A stretch of 64,000 nt of DNA from NCBI RefSeq assembly GCF_027570195.1, contig NZ_JAKMUZ010000001.1:124001-188000 (forward strand), written 5' to 3'. The notes beneath the pieces were generated by a model. It did not search any database, was not told where the DNA came from, and worked only from the letters and a program-made list of their open reading frames with translations. The DNA comes from Corynebacterium yonathiae (GTDB taxonomy: Bacteria; Actinomycetota; Actinomycetes; Mycobacteriales; Mycobacteriaceae). The translations under genes and the position numbers were made by a program. Positions 50,876 to 59,897 of the stretch are shown one piece after another. Every line of letters starts with the position of its first letter. The stretch's first letter is position 1.

Positions 50876-53800
50876 CTACTGCTGGTCCATCATCGCAGCA
50901 TACTTTTCATACGCCGCCGCCAAGTCCGCTTCACGGTCCAGTGGCGCAAACGGATACTCAAAGACGTATTCCACGCCCGACTGCGGATGCGTCCACGTAC
51001 GGTCCGCCTCCGAAAGCTGCTGCCCATCCTTCAGCTTCTTCTCCAGCTTCAGCACGTCCTTAGGCACCTTACGACCATTAGCGTCATACAAATCTTCCTG
51101 GTCATACCGCCTCATCACCGGGAACTGCGTGCGATAAATCATCAGCAGCTCATCCAACGTCACTCCCAACGACAATGCCACCATCGCATCAATCTCGTTT
51201 TGAGCATGGAAGCGGTCGCGGGCGTTGCGGAGTGGAGTATCCTTGGACCAATCAATTCCAAGGCAATCCTTCCAAAAGTCAGCATACTTCTCTGTCATGC
51301 AAGTTAGCTGAAGGTATCTTCCAACAAGTTCCTCTTGAAACCTTTGGGGATAAGGCAAACCATTCACGATGCTGGGGTGCAAATCAGACGGATTCAAACT
51401 GCGGACGAAAAAATCTACAGTGAACGATGACATTCCTGCCCCAGCTAAAGCCGTATTTTCCGCAGCAATTGAAGAACCTGCACTCTGGACTGGGTGTACA
51501 TGCGCCGCTCCGGGCGGAATTATCGCAGGATAAAGAGTGCGAAATCCAGTAGTAGCTGCCATTCGACGCCACGCAACACGGTAGCTGTTCTTTACCTTCA
51601 CTCTTTCACCATCGGCTTCCCACACTCCGTAATCAAGGTCGTAAGTCTCGAACGAGCGATTGGGTAGATACGCCGTCGCTGGAATGAATTCTTCCGAAAT
51701 GGCTTCGAGATCAATCTCCGACCAATCCTGGTTGTGCTTCATTGTTGGGTTCGGCTGCTTGATCATCGGGGTGGAAACACCAAGGTGCGGTCCCTGGAGA
51801 ATCACGTCATCCCAGGACTCCGGATGCTGCCACGAGGTATCAAAATAACCAGCCTTCTTATCTGCTGACTCGTGCCAGCCACTTGAGAACTGGAGTCCTA
51901 ATTCCTTAATGCGTGGTGCCACAGCCAGCTTGGCCAAAACTGCGGCAGCTTCACTGTTCACCGAGTAAACGGTTCGTGTCTCAAGTAGCGGCGTACCGGG
52001 TTCCTCAATGATCGAATTCCATACCTTGAGGGTGTCTTCATTGACCGTGATGATGCGGTCCCGGTGCGGACGTAGATCCCAGTTGTCATTGTCGTCCTTA
52101 AAACCTGGCAGCTTTCCGCTTCCGTCGTGTTCCAAAGAATCAATAACGGTACGTGGGTGGTACAACGCCGATGCAGAAAGGAAGCTCGGTTCTTCTCGGC
52201 GGCTACTATAAACATGGATCCCGTACTTCACGAGATCATGCACATCAAAGAGGACAAGCTCGTTAATGAACTGCCAGTGACGACGAAGACGTCGATAAGC
52301 ACCAGCCCTCAGCGGCGCTGCCTTCTTCTCCGTGAAGTGGGACTCGGGGTGAATGAGTGAAATAATGCCGTCCTCGGCGGCGTTGGCCCACGTGCGCTCC
52401 ATGAAGCCGCGGTAGAGATCGGGCTGTTGGTTTTGCAGGTGGGGGTAGCGGGTGGCGTCGCCAAGCACTGCGGAGGTCACCACCGCCTCAGCAAGGCCCT
52501 TGGAGAGAGTCTCTAGGACGGCGTCGTTGCCGGCAAGGAGCTCACGGCGCTGTTTCTTCTCCGCCTGGGTGGGTTTGTTGGCAAGGCTGAACCACGGATC
52601 GTGCTCGGACAGCAACGCGTCCATATCGGTACGCGGACGCACCCACGGCGGGTTGCCCACCTGGAAGTCGAAGCCTCCTTTAGCCATGACCGTGGCGAAG
52701 TCGAGGTCCCAGTGGAAGAAGGCTTGTTCCTGGGCAATGGTGTTGACGGTCTTCAGCCAGGGGTGGACGTTGAGAACGTCCTCGTAGCGCTTTCGGCTGG
52801 AAGTTGAACGATCGAGTGATTCGACGTAGTCCAGCTCATCCCAGGTCATGTCGAAGCCGAAGGCGTATTGGTTGTCCTTGCGGTAGCGCTTCTGGCCTTC
52901 GTTCGGGACGCCGAGGAGGTCCTGCATGGTAGCGAGGTACTCGGTGATATCGGGAAGCTCATCGGTGGCTGTGACAGGCCAGTACCAGAGGGCATTCCAT
53001 GCGTTCATGGCGGTGCGCAGGCGAAGGTAGGCGCCTTCATTGTTGTGGAGGAGTTCTTCCTCCACCTGGGCGCGGGTGACCACGTCCGCGCGCTTGGCGG
53101 TATTGGGCTCCTGGCCCCACAGGTCCAGGTCACGGCGGATTTGGTCCTCGGCAATGCGCAAGCGGACTAGGGAGAGCTCCCAGAGGCGTTCAACCTGGTT
53201 GGACAGTGCGGTGGCGAGCTTGGTCTGAGTCTTGTTCAGTGGCTTGCAGATGGATTTCTGCCAGGCCTTCATGGCCTTGATTTCCTCCGCCGCGAGGTTC
53301 TTCAATTCCTTGGCATCCACGGCACTTCCCCACCCGTGGCTGGGAACGAGGAAGTGGTGGATGCGACCCGTTGGGTGCTGGTCCGTCTCGTTGGCATCGA
53401 TAGCCTCGGCTAATTCTTTGAGCGGATGGTGCTGCGGGGTCAGCGTGAGGTAGTTCTGGATTCCCTTCTTCTTCGATGCCGTGGTGGAAACTTCTTTGGC
53501 GCTGAAGGTAGAGCGGGTAGCACCCACCAGAGAGTTGCCGTGGCGCAGGTGCAGGCCGAACCACGGAGCCTTTAGCTCCTTGGTCATGGTGTTGAGCCAC
53601 AGGGAGATTTCGGCAAGCTCGACCGCGGTCTTGTTGAGGTCCACGCCGTAGACCTGATGCAGCGCAATGGAGGCTTTGACCTTCTGCAGTTCCTGGGCGC
53701 GGTCCTCGCCAGGAAGTTCCTTGCCAAGTTCAGACTGTTTCTTGGTCAAGTACAGCTCTGCTAGCTGGTTGACGGCCTCCACGGCGAAGGCACCGGAGCC

Positions 53801-55555
53801 CATCGCAGGCTCACAAATGGTGAGGGTGAGGATGTCATCGGCTTGGTCGATGCGGCCGGTGGCTGTGAGTTCCTCGATGGCTTGGCCAACGGTGAACTCG
53901 GTGATGACGGGTGGTGAATAGAAGGACGCGGAGCGCTCACGGTCGCGGGAGGATTGGCGGTAGACAAAGCTGCCTCGGGCGTGGGTGCGTTGGACGCGCT
54001 CCACACCGCCATGCTCGCTTTCGCGGTCTTCGTAAACGATGGAATCCTGCGGAAGCGTATGCGCTTGTGCTTCGGGAACCACCCAGGAGCCCTTGGAAGG
54101 GTCACCGCGTTTGGCCACCTCAACGAGGTCTTCCTGGGCGATGAAGCCGGTATAGGACATCAGGCCCTCATAAACCTGGCCTAGCTCGGTCACGCCAAGG
54201 GTGGCGTAGGAGATGAAACCACGGTCACTCCCCCGCTTTTCCTTGGTAAGCAGGAGATTCTGCAGCACGCGGTGCAAGGCAAGGTTGGAGAGCTTGACCT
54301 CATCAATGTAGAACGTAGCCTCGGATTTGAAGAGGTCTGCGTCGAGGTTGCGGAACTCTAGGCCATCCTCGGTGGCGTTTTCATCAAAGAACTCATCGTT
54401 CTCATCGTGTGGATCGTGGCCGCGATTCACACGGTCGAACAGCAACTGCAGGCTCTCATAGAGGTGCGTGCCGTTTTGGGTGCGGTGCGTGGAAGGCTCG
54501 GTAAGGATGAGGTCCCGCAGGCGTGCAAGGCCATAGCCTTCGTCATAGTCATTGTCCCCAGTGGGCAGGATTTGCAGCTCCGGGGAAGACTCGGCGAAGA
54601 GAAGGAAAAGGATGCGGTAAAGGTATCGTAGAGCCTGATTGGCTAGTTCGTTGCCGTCGATGTCGTGGCTGGCGTGCTGTTGTTCGTTATTCAGGTGTTG
54701 CAACGCTCGACGTTGCAACACGTCGTTGCCGATGATTTCAATCGAGGCCTTGATAGCTCCGCGCAATTCCTCAGACACCTTGACGGAGTGTTCACGGGCT
54801 TGGGTCAGGGTATCGAGCCACCAGGTGGTGCCATCAGCCCCGCGCATGGTGTGTTCGGCGGCGAGAATAGCGACCACGCGGGTCAGCTCGCCCTTGGCCT
54901 TTTGGTCGTTGCGCTCGACGGCCAGGCCTAGATCCACGGCGAGGTAGCGGCCCAGCGGCCAGGTTTCCCTCTCAGCCAGGACTGCCCAGCGGCCGGCAAG
55001 GACCAGGATGAGGTCGGGTGCTTGCTCGGTGAGGAAGAGCTCCCCGACGAGCTTGGCAGCGGTGATGTCGAGGGGCTTGGCTTCACCATTGGAGTTCTGC
55101 TGTCCCAGCTCTGGGTCCGCGTCCAGTAGTGGAATGGTGGTGAGGTCCTCCACGGAATCCATCTGTCCAGCGCGAAGGACGACCAAGGAGTGGTTCTTAT
55201 CCGCGGCTGCGGTCAGAGTCAGCGATTGGCCGTTGCGGGAGAACTCCAGGCGCTTGGGGGCTGGGTATCCGAAGGCCTCGGCGATGAGGTCGTAGACCTC
55301 GTGCAGCTTATCTGCGGAGGCCTCCATAGACAGTCCGGAAAGCTTGGTGTGCAGCGCTTCCCTGCGGGAAGTCAGACGCAACAGCGGGGATTGCGTGTGC
55401 TCATAGCCGGCGTTCTTTGCATCCTTGTCCGTCTTCTTCCACTCTTTGACAGCATCATCTGCTCGCTTGCCGAAGGAGCTGCCTTTGTCATCGGTAGTGA
55501 GGTAATAATCTGAGATCCATTCCTCGACGTTGATGATGGAATCGAAGTCTGCCAT
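50876..55555 (-). CDS. Eco57I/PglX-type N6-adenine DNA methyltransferase (DrmMI-like)
   Basis: 1559 residues. SAM-binding motif I is CEPAMGSGAFAVEAVNQL near 585, and catalytic motif IV is NPPW near 968, in the order of gamma-class adenine methyltransferases. The long N-terminal half (1-560) has no recognised nuclease motif (no clear PD-ExK), and the C-terminal third probably recognises the target sequence. Large size and genomic partners fit DrmMI/PglX proteins that mark host DNA as self. Its ATG overlaps the stop of the SNF2 gene (TAATG), so the two are coupled. Confidence 0.88.
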   Translation of the reverse strand: MADFDSIINVEEWISDYYLTTDDKGSSFGKRADDAVKEWKKTDKDAKNAGYEHTQSPLLRLTSRREALHTKLSGLSMEASADKLHEVYDLIAEAFGYPAPKRLEFSRNGQSLTLTAAADKNHSLVVLRAGQMDSVEDLTTIPLLDADPELGQQNSNGEAKPLDITAAKLVGELFLTEQAPDLILVLAGRWAVLAERETWPLGRYLAVDLGLAVERNDQKAKGELTRVVAILAAEHTMRGADGTTWWLDTLTQAREHSVKVSEELRGAIKASIEIIGNDVLQRRALQHLNNEQQHASHDIDGNELANQALRYLYRILFLLFAESSPELQILPTGDNDYDEGYGLARLRDLILTEPSTHRTQNGTHLYESLQLLFDRVNRGHDPHDENDEFFDENATEDGLEFRNLDADLFKSEATFYIDEVKLSNLALHRVLQNLLLTKEKRGSDRGFISYATLGVTELGQVYEGLMSYTGFIAQEDLVEVAKRGDPSKGSWVVPEAQAHTLPQDSIVYEDRESEHGGVERVQRTHARGSFVYRQSSRDRERSASFYSPPVITEFTVGQAIEELTATGRIDQADDILTLTICEPAMGSGAFAVEAVNQLAELYLTKKQSELGKELPGEDRAQELQKVKASIALHQVYGVDLNKTAVELAEISLWLNTMTKELKAPWFGLHLRHGNSLVGATRSTFSAKEVSTTASKKKGIQNYLTLTPQHHPLKELAEAIDANETDQHPTGRIHHFLVPSHGWGSAVDAKELKNLAAEEIKAMKAWQKSICKPLNKTQTKLATALSNQVERLWELSLVRLRIAEDQIRRDLDLWGQEPNTAKRADVVTRAQVEEELLHNNEGAYLRLRTAMNAWNALWYWPVTATDELPDITEYLATMQDLLGVPNEGQKRYRKDNQYAFGFDMTWDELDYVESLDRSTSSRKRYEDVLNVHPWLKTVNTIAQEQAFFHWDLDFATVMAKGGFDFQVGNPPWVRPRTDMDALLSEHDPWFSLANKPTQAEKKQRRELLAGNDAVLETLSKGLAEAVVTSAVLGDATRYPHLQNQQPDLYRGFMERTWANAAEDGIISLIHPESHFTEKKAAPLRAGAYRRLRRHWQFINELVLFDVHDLVKYGIHVYSSRREEPSFLSASALYHPRTVIDSLEHDGSGKLPGFKDDNDNWDLRPHRDRIITVNEDTLKVWNSIIEEPGTPLLETRTVYSVNSEAAAVLAKLAVAPRIKELGLQFSSGWHESADKKAGYFDTSWQHPESWDDVILQGPHLGVSTPMIKQPNPTMKHNQDWSEIDLEAISEEFIPATAYLPNRSFETYDLDYGVWEADGERVKVKNSYRVAWRRMAATTGFRTLYPAIIPPGAAHVHPVQSAGSSIAAENTALAGAGMSSFTVDFFVRSLNPSDLHPSIVNGLPYPQRFQEELVGRYLQLTCMTEKYADFWKDCLGIDWSKDTPLRNARDRFHAQNEIDAMVALSLGVTLDELLMIYRTQFPVMRRYDQEDLYDANGRKVPKDVLKLEKKLKDGQQLSEADRTWTHPQSGVEYVFEYPFAPLDREADLAAAYEKYAAMMDQQ

Positions 55556-58542
55556 TAGCGTGCCTCTGCTTCGTTGGAATAGGTGTGTGCGGTGGCGGTG
55601 GTATCCGGAAGGATGAGTGCAAGCGGGCGTACGAGGGAACGCTCCGGCGCCATGGATTTCAGAAGCTCTTCATCCTGGTGGATAAGGCGCTTGGTGTCCT
55701 TAATCTTGACGGTCTGCTGGCCAGAGTTGGCCTGCTGCCAGGTATTCGCGCGGTGCTGCCATCCGGCGATCCGGCTTTGCGCCTGTTCGAGGTTGGTGTT
55801 TTTCACCATGGAGAGGTTGGTATGCGCAGCCTCCACCGCGGCAGCGATAAGCTGATCGGCGTCATCGGGAACAGCGAACTTACCGGGATTAATCGCGTTC
55901 GCCGTCAAACCGATGCGGCCCAGCCAGGCGTAGACGTCCTCGTGGAATTCAACATCCACGGCTTGGAGTCCAGCAGGGACGTCGAAGCCGAAAGGGCCCT
56001 CCGTAGCGGTGAGGAAAGTGCGCGAGAGCACCTGACCGCGGGAGTTGGTGAGCGTTCCCATGAGGAGAAGCGTGGGCTTGTCCACCGCACCGAGTGCCGC
56101 GGGGATTTCGCTCTGAGGCATGTTGATTAACGCTCGATCAGCAGCCCACTCGGATACGGGATGCAGCGGGCCAAGGTAGTGGGCGCGCGGCCAGGACTTC
56201 TCCGAATCACCTTCACGTGCGGCCTTGAGGTGCTGATTGCCGCGGCGCTGCGAGGTTGCCAGCATAAGGCGTTCGGTGACCTTACGGTAGGAGACGTAAT
56301 CTTGCGGGAGGTAATCAAAGCGCCGGCGCAGATCCCGCGGTGGGGTGAGCTCCACGATGTCATTATCGTGTGACTCATAAGCCACGCCGCCGGCGTTTAA
56401 AGACTTATCGGCTTCATCGTGGAAGGCTTCCACGAGGGCGTCGTCCAAGTAGTCTTTCTCCGCGCGGTAGAGGCTGTGGTGAGCAGACCGTTGTGTGGGT
56501 TCGGAAGGTAAGGATTCCGTCTCCACTGCGCCTCCGGTGTCCTCAACAGCGGCTGCTACCAGCAGCTGCCAGATGTCATCGCCGAGGCCGGAGGTGGGGG
56601 TTTCCGCGGGGATGTCGACAAGTGCGGGCTTCGCATGCGCCCCGGTGAGTACCTCCTCAGGGGAAGCAACGACCTCATCGAAGTCACGGTCATGCATGAG
56701 CACTGCGCGGATCTCATCCTCCTCTGCCTTGGGATTGTGCTTGCCCATAAGCGGGGCAGCATCACCGAGGAGTTGGTTAGCGGAATACTCGCGGTCAATG
56801 AGGCGGGTAAGAACGCGCAGCTCACCAATGGAATCAGCGACCTCAGCATCCTTCGGGTCCAGCAGCAGGGAGGTAATCTCCGGCTCGTGTTCCTGGCCAT
56901 AGCGATCGATGCGGCCATTGCGCTGCTGGATGCGAATGAGCGACCATGGGATGTCATAGTGCACCAGGTGGTGGCACTGGGCGTGCAAGTTCACGCCCTC
57001 GGAGGCGACGTCACCGGTGATAAGGACACGCAGAGGAGTGTCGGTGCGCTTGAATTCATCAATAAGCGCCAGCTGATCCGAATCCGACAGGCCGCCGTGC
57101 ATAACCTTCACGGCGCCCTTGGGCAGCTTTAGGTGCTTAGCGATATTTTCTTGCAGCCACTGCAAGGTTGCCACGCGCTCAGAGAAGATAACGACGCGAC
57201 GCTCCGAGCCCTTCTTCACCCCGATGTCCATGAGGTAATCAATGAGGGCGGCGAACTTGTTGGAGTTTTCCTCCGTGACCTTGCTGTTGAGCTCCTTAAG
57301 CCGATCCAGCTTGTCCTGTTCCTTGGGCTTTTCAAGCTTCTGTCGCGCCGTAATGGATTCCTCCAAGGCCGCCGGGGAAGATAGGAAGGCCTTAACCAAG
57401 GTCCAGGGGAAGAGGCGATCATTCGCCGTCGTTGCAGGGGTATTTACCCAGTCTTCCGCGATAGCACGCGCCACGGCATTTTCCTCCGGGGAAGCGTCCA
57501 CCAAAATGTTGCGGGGCTCACCGCGCTTGGCCCACTTCTCTCCTACTACCGAAGCCACTTCGGGTGAATTGCGATGGCGGCGAATGATGAGCTTCTTCGC
57601 GGCTTCCATATCGATGGAGCCATCAGGCAGGACTGACAGCGGGTCAAGCAAACGCAGGATTTCCTTAAAGGAATCCTCGCGGCCATTGTGTGGGGTGGCC
57701 GAGGCCAGGATGAGCGACTCGGTGGTCGGTGCCAAGGTACGGGCCAGCTCATTGTTCTGGGAGCCGGCGTTCGTCGCATTGTGGATCTCATCAATGACCA
57801 CTGCATCCCAACGCACCTTCTCCAACTGCGCGCGGTACTTGGGTGCCTTGAGCGTATCCATGGACACGATAACACGCGGGAAATAGGTAAACGGATTCTT
57901 CGATGCCGGCAGCTTCTGGCGCACTTTCTGAATACCCTGGCTGTCCAAGCGAACCAGCGGGATGGCAAAACGCGTCCACAGCTCCTGCTGGAACTGCTCC
58001 ATAACGTGCTTCGGCGTGACTACAAGTATGCGCTCTCCCCTACCGCGGCGGATGAGCTCCGCTAGGATCATGCCGATCTCCAGCGTCTTACCCAAGCCCA
58101 CGGCGTCTGCGAGCAGCACGCGCGGGCGGATGCGCTCGTCTGAAAGCGCCGACTTCACCGCGGAGAGCTGGTAATCTAGCGGGTCCGCCAACATGTCCGT
58201 GGCTACCTCCAGCTGCTTTTGGTACAGCGGCACCGGCGTGCGGCGCAACGTCGACTCCAACCACAAACGAGTATGCCGAAAGTGCGAAGACTCATCCGGG
58301 GTCACGGTGACATTGGCCGGGTCGAAGACCTCAATGCCATCAAGCGCCGTGAAGAAGGTCGCGGTGGTGTCCCGCACGTAATCACTCACTCCACGGGCCC
58401 GAATGCGGAACCCATCAGTGGTGCGGGTGACGTTGCTCACCAGCCAGTGCTCGTCGCGGCAAGAGATAGTGACGCCGGGGGCGAGCTGAGAGAAATCGGA
58501 GGCACTCATGAAGACCAAGTTAGCAGCCGAGACGGACTCCAT
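55555..58542 (-). CDS. SNF2-type helicase/translocase (DrmD-like)
   Basis: 995 residues. ATPase motifs: ADAVGLGKTLEIGMIL at about 145-160, the DEIH box at 251-254, SATPHNG, and motif VI RNGRIDRYGQ near 545. An N-terminal domain of about 120 residues precedes the core, and a 400-residue C-terminal region follows. This layout matches DISARM DrmD and related RapA/HepA-like proteins. The start could be 58542 or the ATG at 58509; neither has a clear ribosome binding site. First gene of the defence operon. Confidence 0.87.
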   Translation of the reverse strand: MESVSAANLVFMSASDFSQLAPGVTISCRDEHWLVSNVTRTTDGFRIRARGVSDYVRDTTATFFTALDGIEVFDPANVTVTPDESSHFRHTRLWLESTLRRTPVPLYQKQLEVATDMLADPLDYQLSAVKSALSDERIRPRVLLADAVGLGKTLEIGMILAELIRRGRGERILVVTPKHVMEQFQQELWTRFAIPLVRLDSQGIQKVRQKLPASKNPFTYFPRVIVSMDTLKAPKYRAQLEKVRWDAVVIDEIHNATNAGSQNNELARTLAPTTESLILASATPHNGREDSFKEILRLLDPLSVLPDGSIDMEAAKKLIIRRHRNSPEVASVVGEKWAKRGEPRNILVDASPEENAVARAIAEDWVNTPATTANDRLFPWTLVKAFLSSPAALEESITARQKLEKPKEQDKLDRLKELNSKVTEENSNKFAALIDYLMDIGVKKGSERRVVIFSERVATLQWLQENIAKHLKLPKGAVKVMHGGLSDSDQLALIDEFKRTDTPLRVLITGDVASEGVNLHAQCHHLVHYDIPWSLIRIQQRNGRIDRYGQEHEPEITSLLLDPKDAEVADSIGELRVLTRLIDREYSANQLLGDAAPLMGKHNPKAEEDEIRAVLMHDRDFDEVVASPEEVLTGAHAKPALVDIPAETPTSGLGDDIWQLLVAAAVEDTGGAVETESLPSEPTQRSAHHSLYRAEKDYLDDALVEAFHDEADKSLNAGGVAYESHDNDIVELTPPRDLRRRFDYLPQDYVSYRKVTERLMLATSQRRGNQHLKAAREGDSEKSWPRAHYLGPLHPVSEWAADRALINMPQSEIPAALGAVDKPTLLLMGTLTNSRGQVLSRTFLTATEGPFGFDVPAGLQAVDVEFHEDVYAWLGRIGLTANAINPGKFAVPDDADQLIAAAVEAAHTNLSMVKNTNLEQAQSRIAGWQHRANTWQQANSGQQTVKIKDTKRLIHQDEELLKSMAPERSLVRPLALILPDTTATAHTYSNEAEAR

Positions 58543-58813
58543 CGTGGATTGCGTGGTTCAATAGTTCGAGCCAAGCCTTTCTGAATAATTGCTGCCCCGT
58601 TGTGTGGTTTAGCTAGGCGGTTGCCCTAGCCTTTGGCTGACGCTTTGCTATCGCCTTTCGCTGTAGACAGCGCTTAACGCCTGCACCCCGTGGGTCGAAT
58701 GGTGACCATGACGCCCCTAGACTCTTGGCATGCCAGAAAGCACGGGTGTAGTTAGGTAAGCTGGCAAGGGTTGAACTTTATCCCCGATTAGTACATGGAT
58801 TGAGACTACTTAA
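58543..58813. promoter_or_regulatory. Divergent promoter region of the defence operon and YbjN genes, with two dyads
   Basis: Two inverted repeats lie in this 271-base gap: GCTAGG-N7-CCTAGC at 58612-58630 and CGCTGT-AG-ACAGCG at 58659-58672. An AGAAAGG (minus strand, 58576-58582) is not in register with the SNF2 start. Promoter hexamers could not be assigned safely. The dyads could be operator sites for a regulator of the defence operon. Confidence 0.45.
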
Positions 58814-59305
58814 GTGTCTGAAGAACCAACCCTGTATCCCGATACGTCGGTAGAGCCTGTAACTCTAGAGCGCATCGGTGAGATCTTTTCCTCCGAAAAC
58901 TTGGAATATCGCCTCGAAGAACAGCCAGTGAGCGAGGAAGAAACTGTGCAGATCCTGCGCACCGGTTTCTCCAATGTCGCCATCGCTATGCAGGTGCGCG
59001 ATGATGTGCTCGTCGCGGATTCCGTCTGGCGCGGCAACGTGCCTTCTTCTGAAGGACCTAGCCTATTGATGGTTCTCAACCAGTGGAACCAGCAGCACTT
59101 TGCCCCCACCCTCCGCTTCTTCGAGTCTGCCGAGAATAACCTCGCAGTCTCCGGAGTGCGCGAGATCAACATTGCTCACGGTTTGTCCCGTAACCAGATC
59201 GGTGCCTTCGTGATGTCCACGCTGGACTCTATGCTGCAGTCCTTCGCTTTCGTGGAAGAACACTACCCGCAGCTCGTGACCTGGGAGGAGCACAACCATG
59301 ACTAA
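58814..59305 (+). CDS. YbjN-domain protein
   Basis: 163 residues of the YbjN family, cytoplasmic proteins of unknown molecular role. The GTG is the first possible start, since a TAA precedes it in frame; no ribosome binding site is visible, so a leaderless message is possible. Its last 8 bases overlap the next gene, a related YbjN protein, and the pair probably arose by duplication. Confidence 0.8.
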   Translation: MSEEPTLYPDTSVEPVTLERIGEIFSSENLEYRLEEQPVSEEETVQILRTGFSNVAIAMQVRDDVLVADSVWRGNVPSSEGPSLLMVLNQWNQQHFAPTLRFFESAENNLAVSGVREINIAHGLSRNQIGAFVMSTLDSMLQSFAFVEEHYPQLVTWEEHNHD

Positions 59306-59810
59306 TGCCTCTACCGAAAACAATCTGCCGGAGATCACCCTGGACCGCGTTGTCGAAGCTATGCGCTCCTTCGACATCGAATTGACCAAGATGGACAGCG
59401 ATATAGAGGCAGCCACCGCTAACCTCAATGGCCTGCCCACCATGTTCGCGGTCCTTGATTCTGTGGTCATTGTCCGCTGTGATGTCCCTACCGACGCCGC
59501 CTATTCCAAGGCTGATGCCGGCCTTTTCCTCGCGGCTAACCAGATCAATTCCGTGGCCTTTGGCGCGCGAGCTGTTATTTCCGAGCACGATGACATGCTC
59601 GTTGTGCGCACCGAGCGCGATATCCCCGCTGCCGCTGGTATGAATGATGAGCAGCTGCAGGCAGCCTTAAAATCTGCAGTGGACGGCGTAATCCGTGGCC
59701 AGGACGCCATGGTCTCTGCTGCAGAAGAAATGGCCAAGCTGGGCTCTGAAACTGCTGGCAAGGCCGGCGCGGAAGGCAATAACTCGGGCACTGAAGATGC
59801 CACGAGTTAA
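59298..59810 (+). CDS. YbjN-domain protein, second copy
   Basis: 170 residues of the same family as the preceding gene (ITLDRVVEAMRSFDIELTKMD at the N-terminus), ending in an Ala/Gly/Glu-rich tail. GGAGGAG lies 6 bases before the ATG, inside the previous gene. Followed by a strong terminator. Confidence 0.8.
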   Translation: MTNASTENNLPEITLDRVVEAMRSFDIELTKMDSDIEAATANLNGLPTMFAVLDSVVIVRCDVPTDAAYSKADAGLFLAANQINSVAFGARAVISEHDDMLVVRTERDIPAAAGMNDEQLQAALKSAVDGVIRGQDAMVSAAEEMAKLGSETAGKAGAEGNNSGTEDATS

Positions 59811-59829
59811 CTAAGTCCGCCAAAGAATT

Positions 59830-59887
59830 AAGCTCCCTTAACCTTCCATTCCTCATGTGGGAATGGTCGGCAGAAAGGGAGCTTTTC
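59830..59887. terminator. Bidirectional terminator between YbjN pair and ppk2
   Basis: Outer arms AAGCTCCCTT and AAGGGAGCTTTTC, inner arms CCATTCC and GGGAATGG. The T-run at the right side serves the YbjN genes; an A-rich left side serves the convergent ppk2. Confidence 0.85.
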
Positions 59888-59897
59888 TTGTAGACGG

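Larger units (their letters stand above)
41773..58542 (-). other. Putative antiphage defence operon (DISARM/Druantia-related)
   Basis: Four codirectional large genes: SNF2-type translocase, adenine methyltransferase, YprA-family DUF1998 helicase with a nuclease-like segment, and UvrD-like helicase. Gaps are -1, 57 and 55 bases, so one transcript is likely. DrmD, DrmMI and DrmA/DrmB of DISARM are matched in kind; the phospholipase-D DrmC is not. The giant helicase is closer in layout to Druantia DruE. I infer a member of the DISARM-related YprA-helicase systems (name recalled: ARMADA). No integrase, IS or att repeat was seen at either edge. Confidence 0.75.

Noticed and set aside
41773..58542. 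Classical DISARM, BREX or Druantia assignment
   Set aside because: No phospholipase-D DrmC and no separate DrmB for DISARM; no PglZ or BrxC for BREX; no DruA-D or DruH for Druantia. Only the shared parts are present.
41700..58813. Prophage or transposon as carrier of the defence genes
   Set aside because: No integrase, transposase, terminal repeats or tRNA gene at either flank, and base composition looks like the surroundings by eye.
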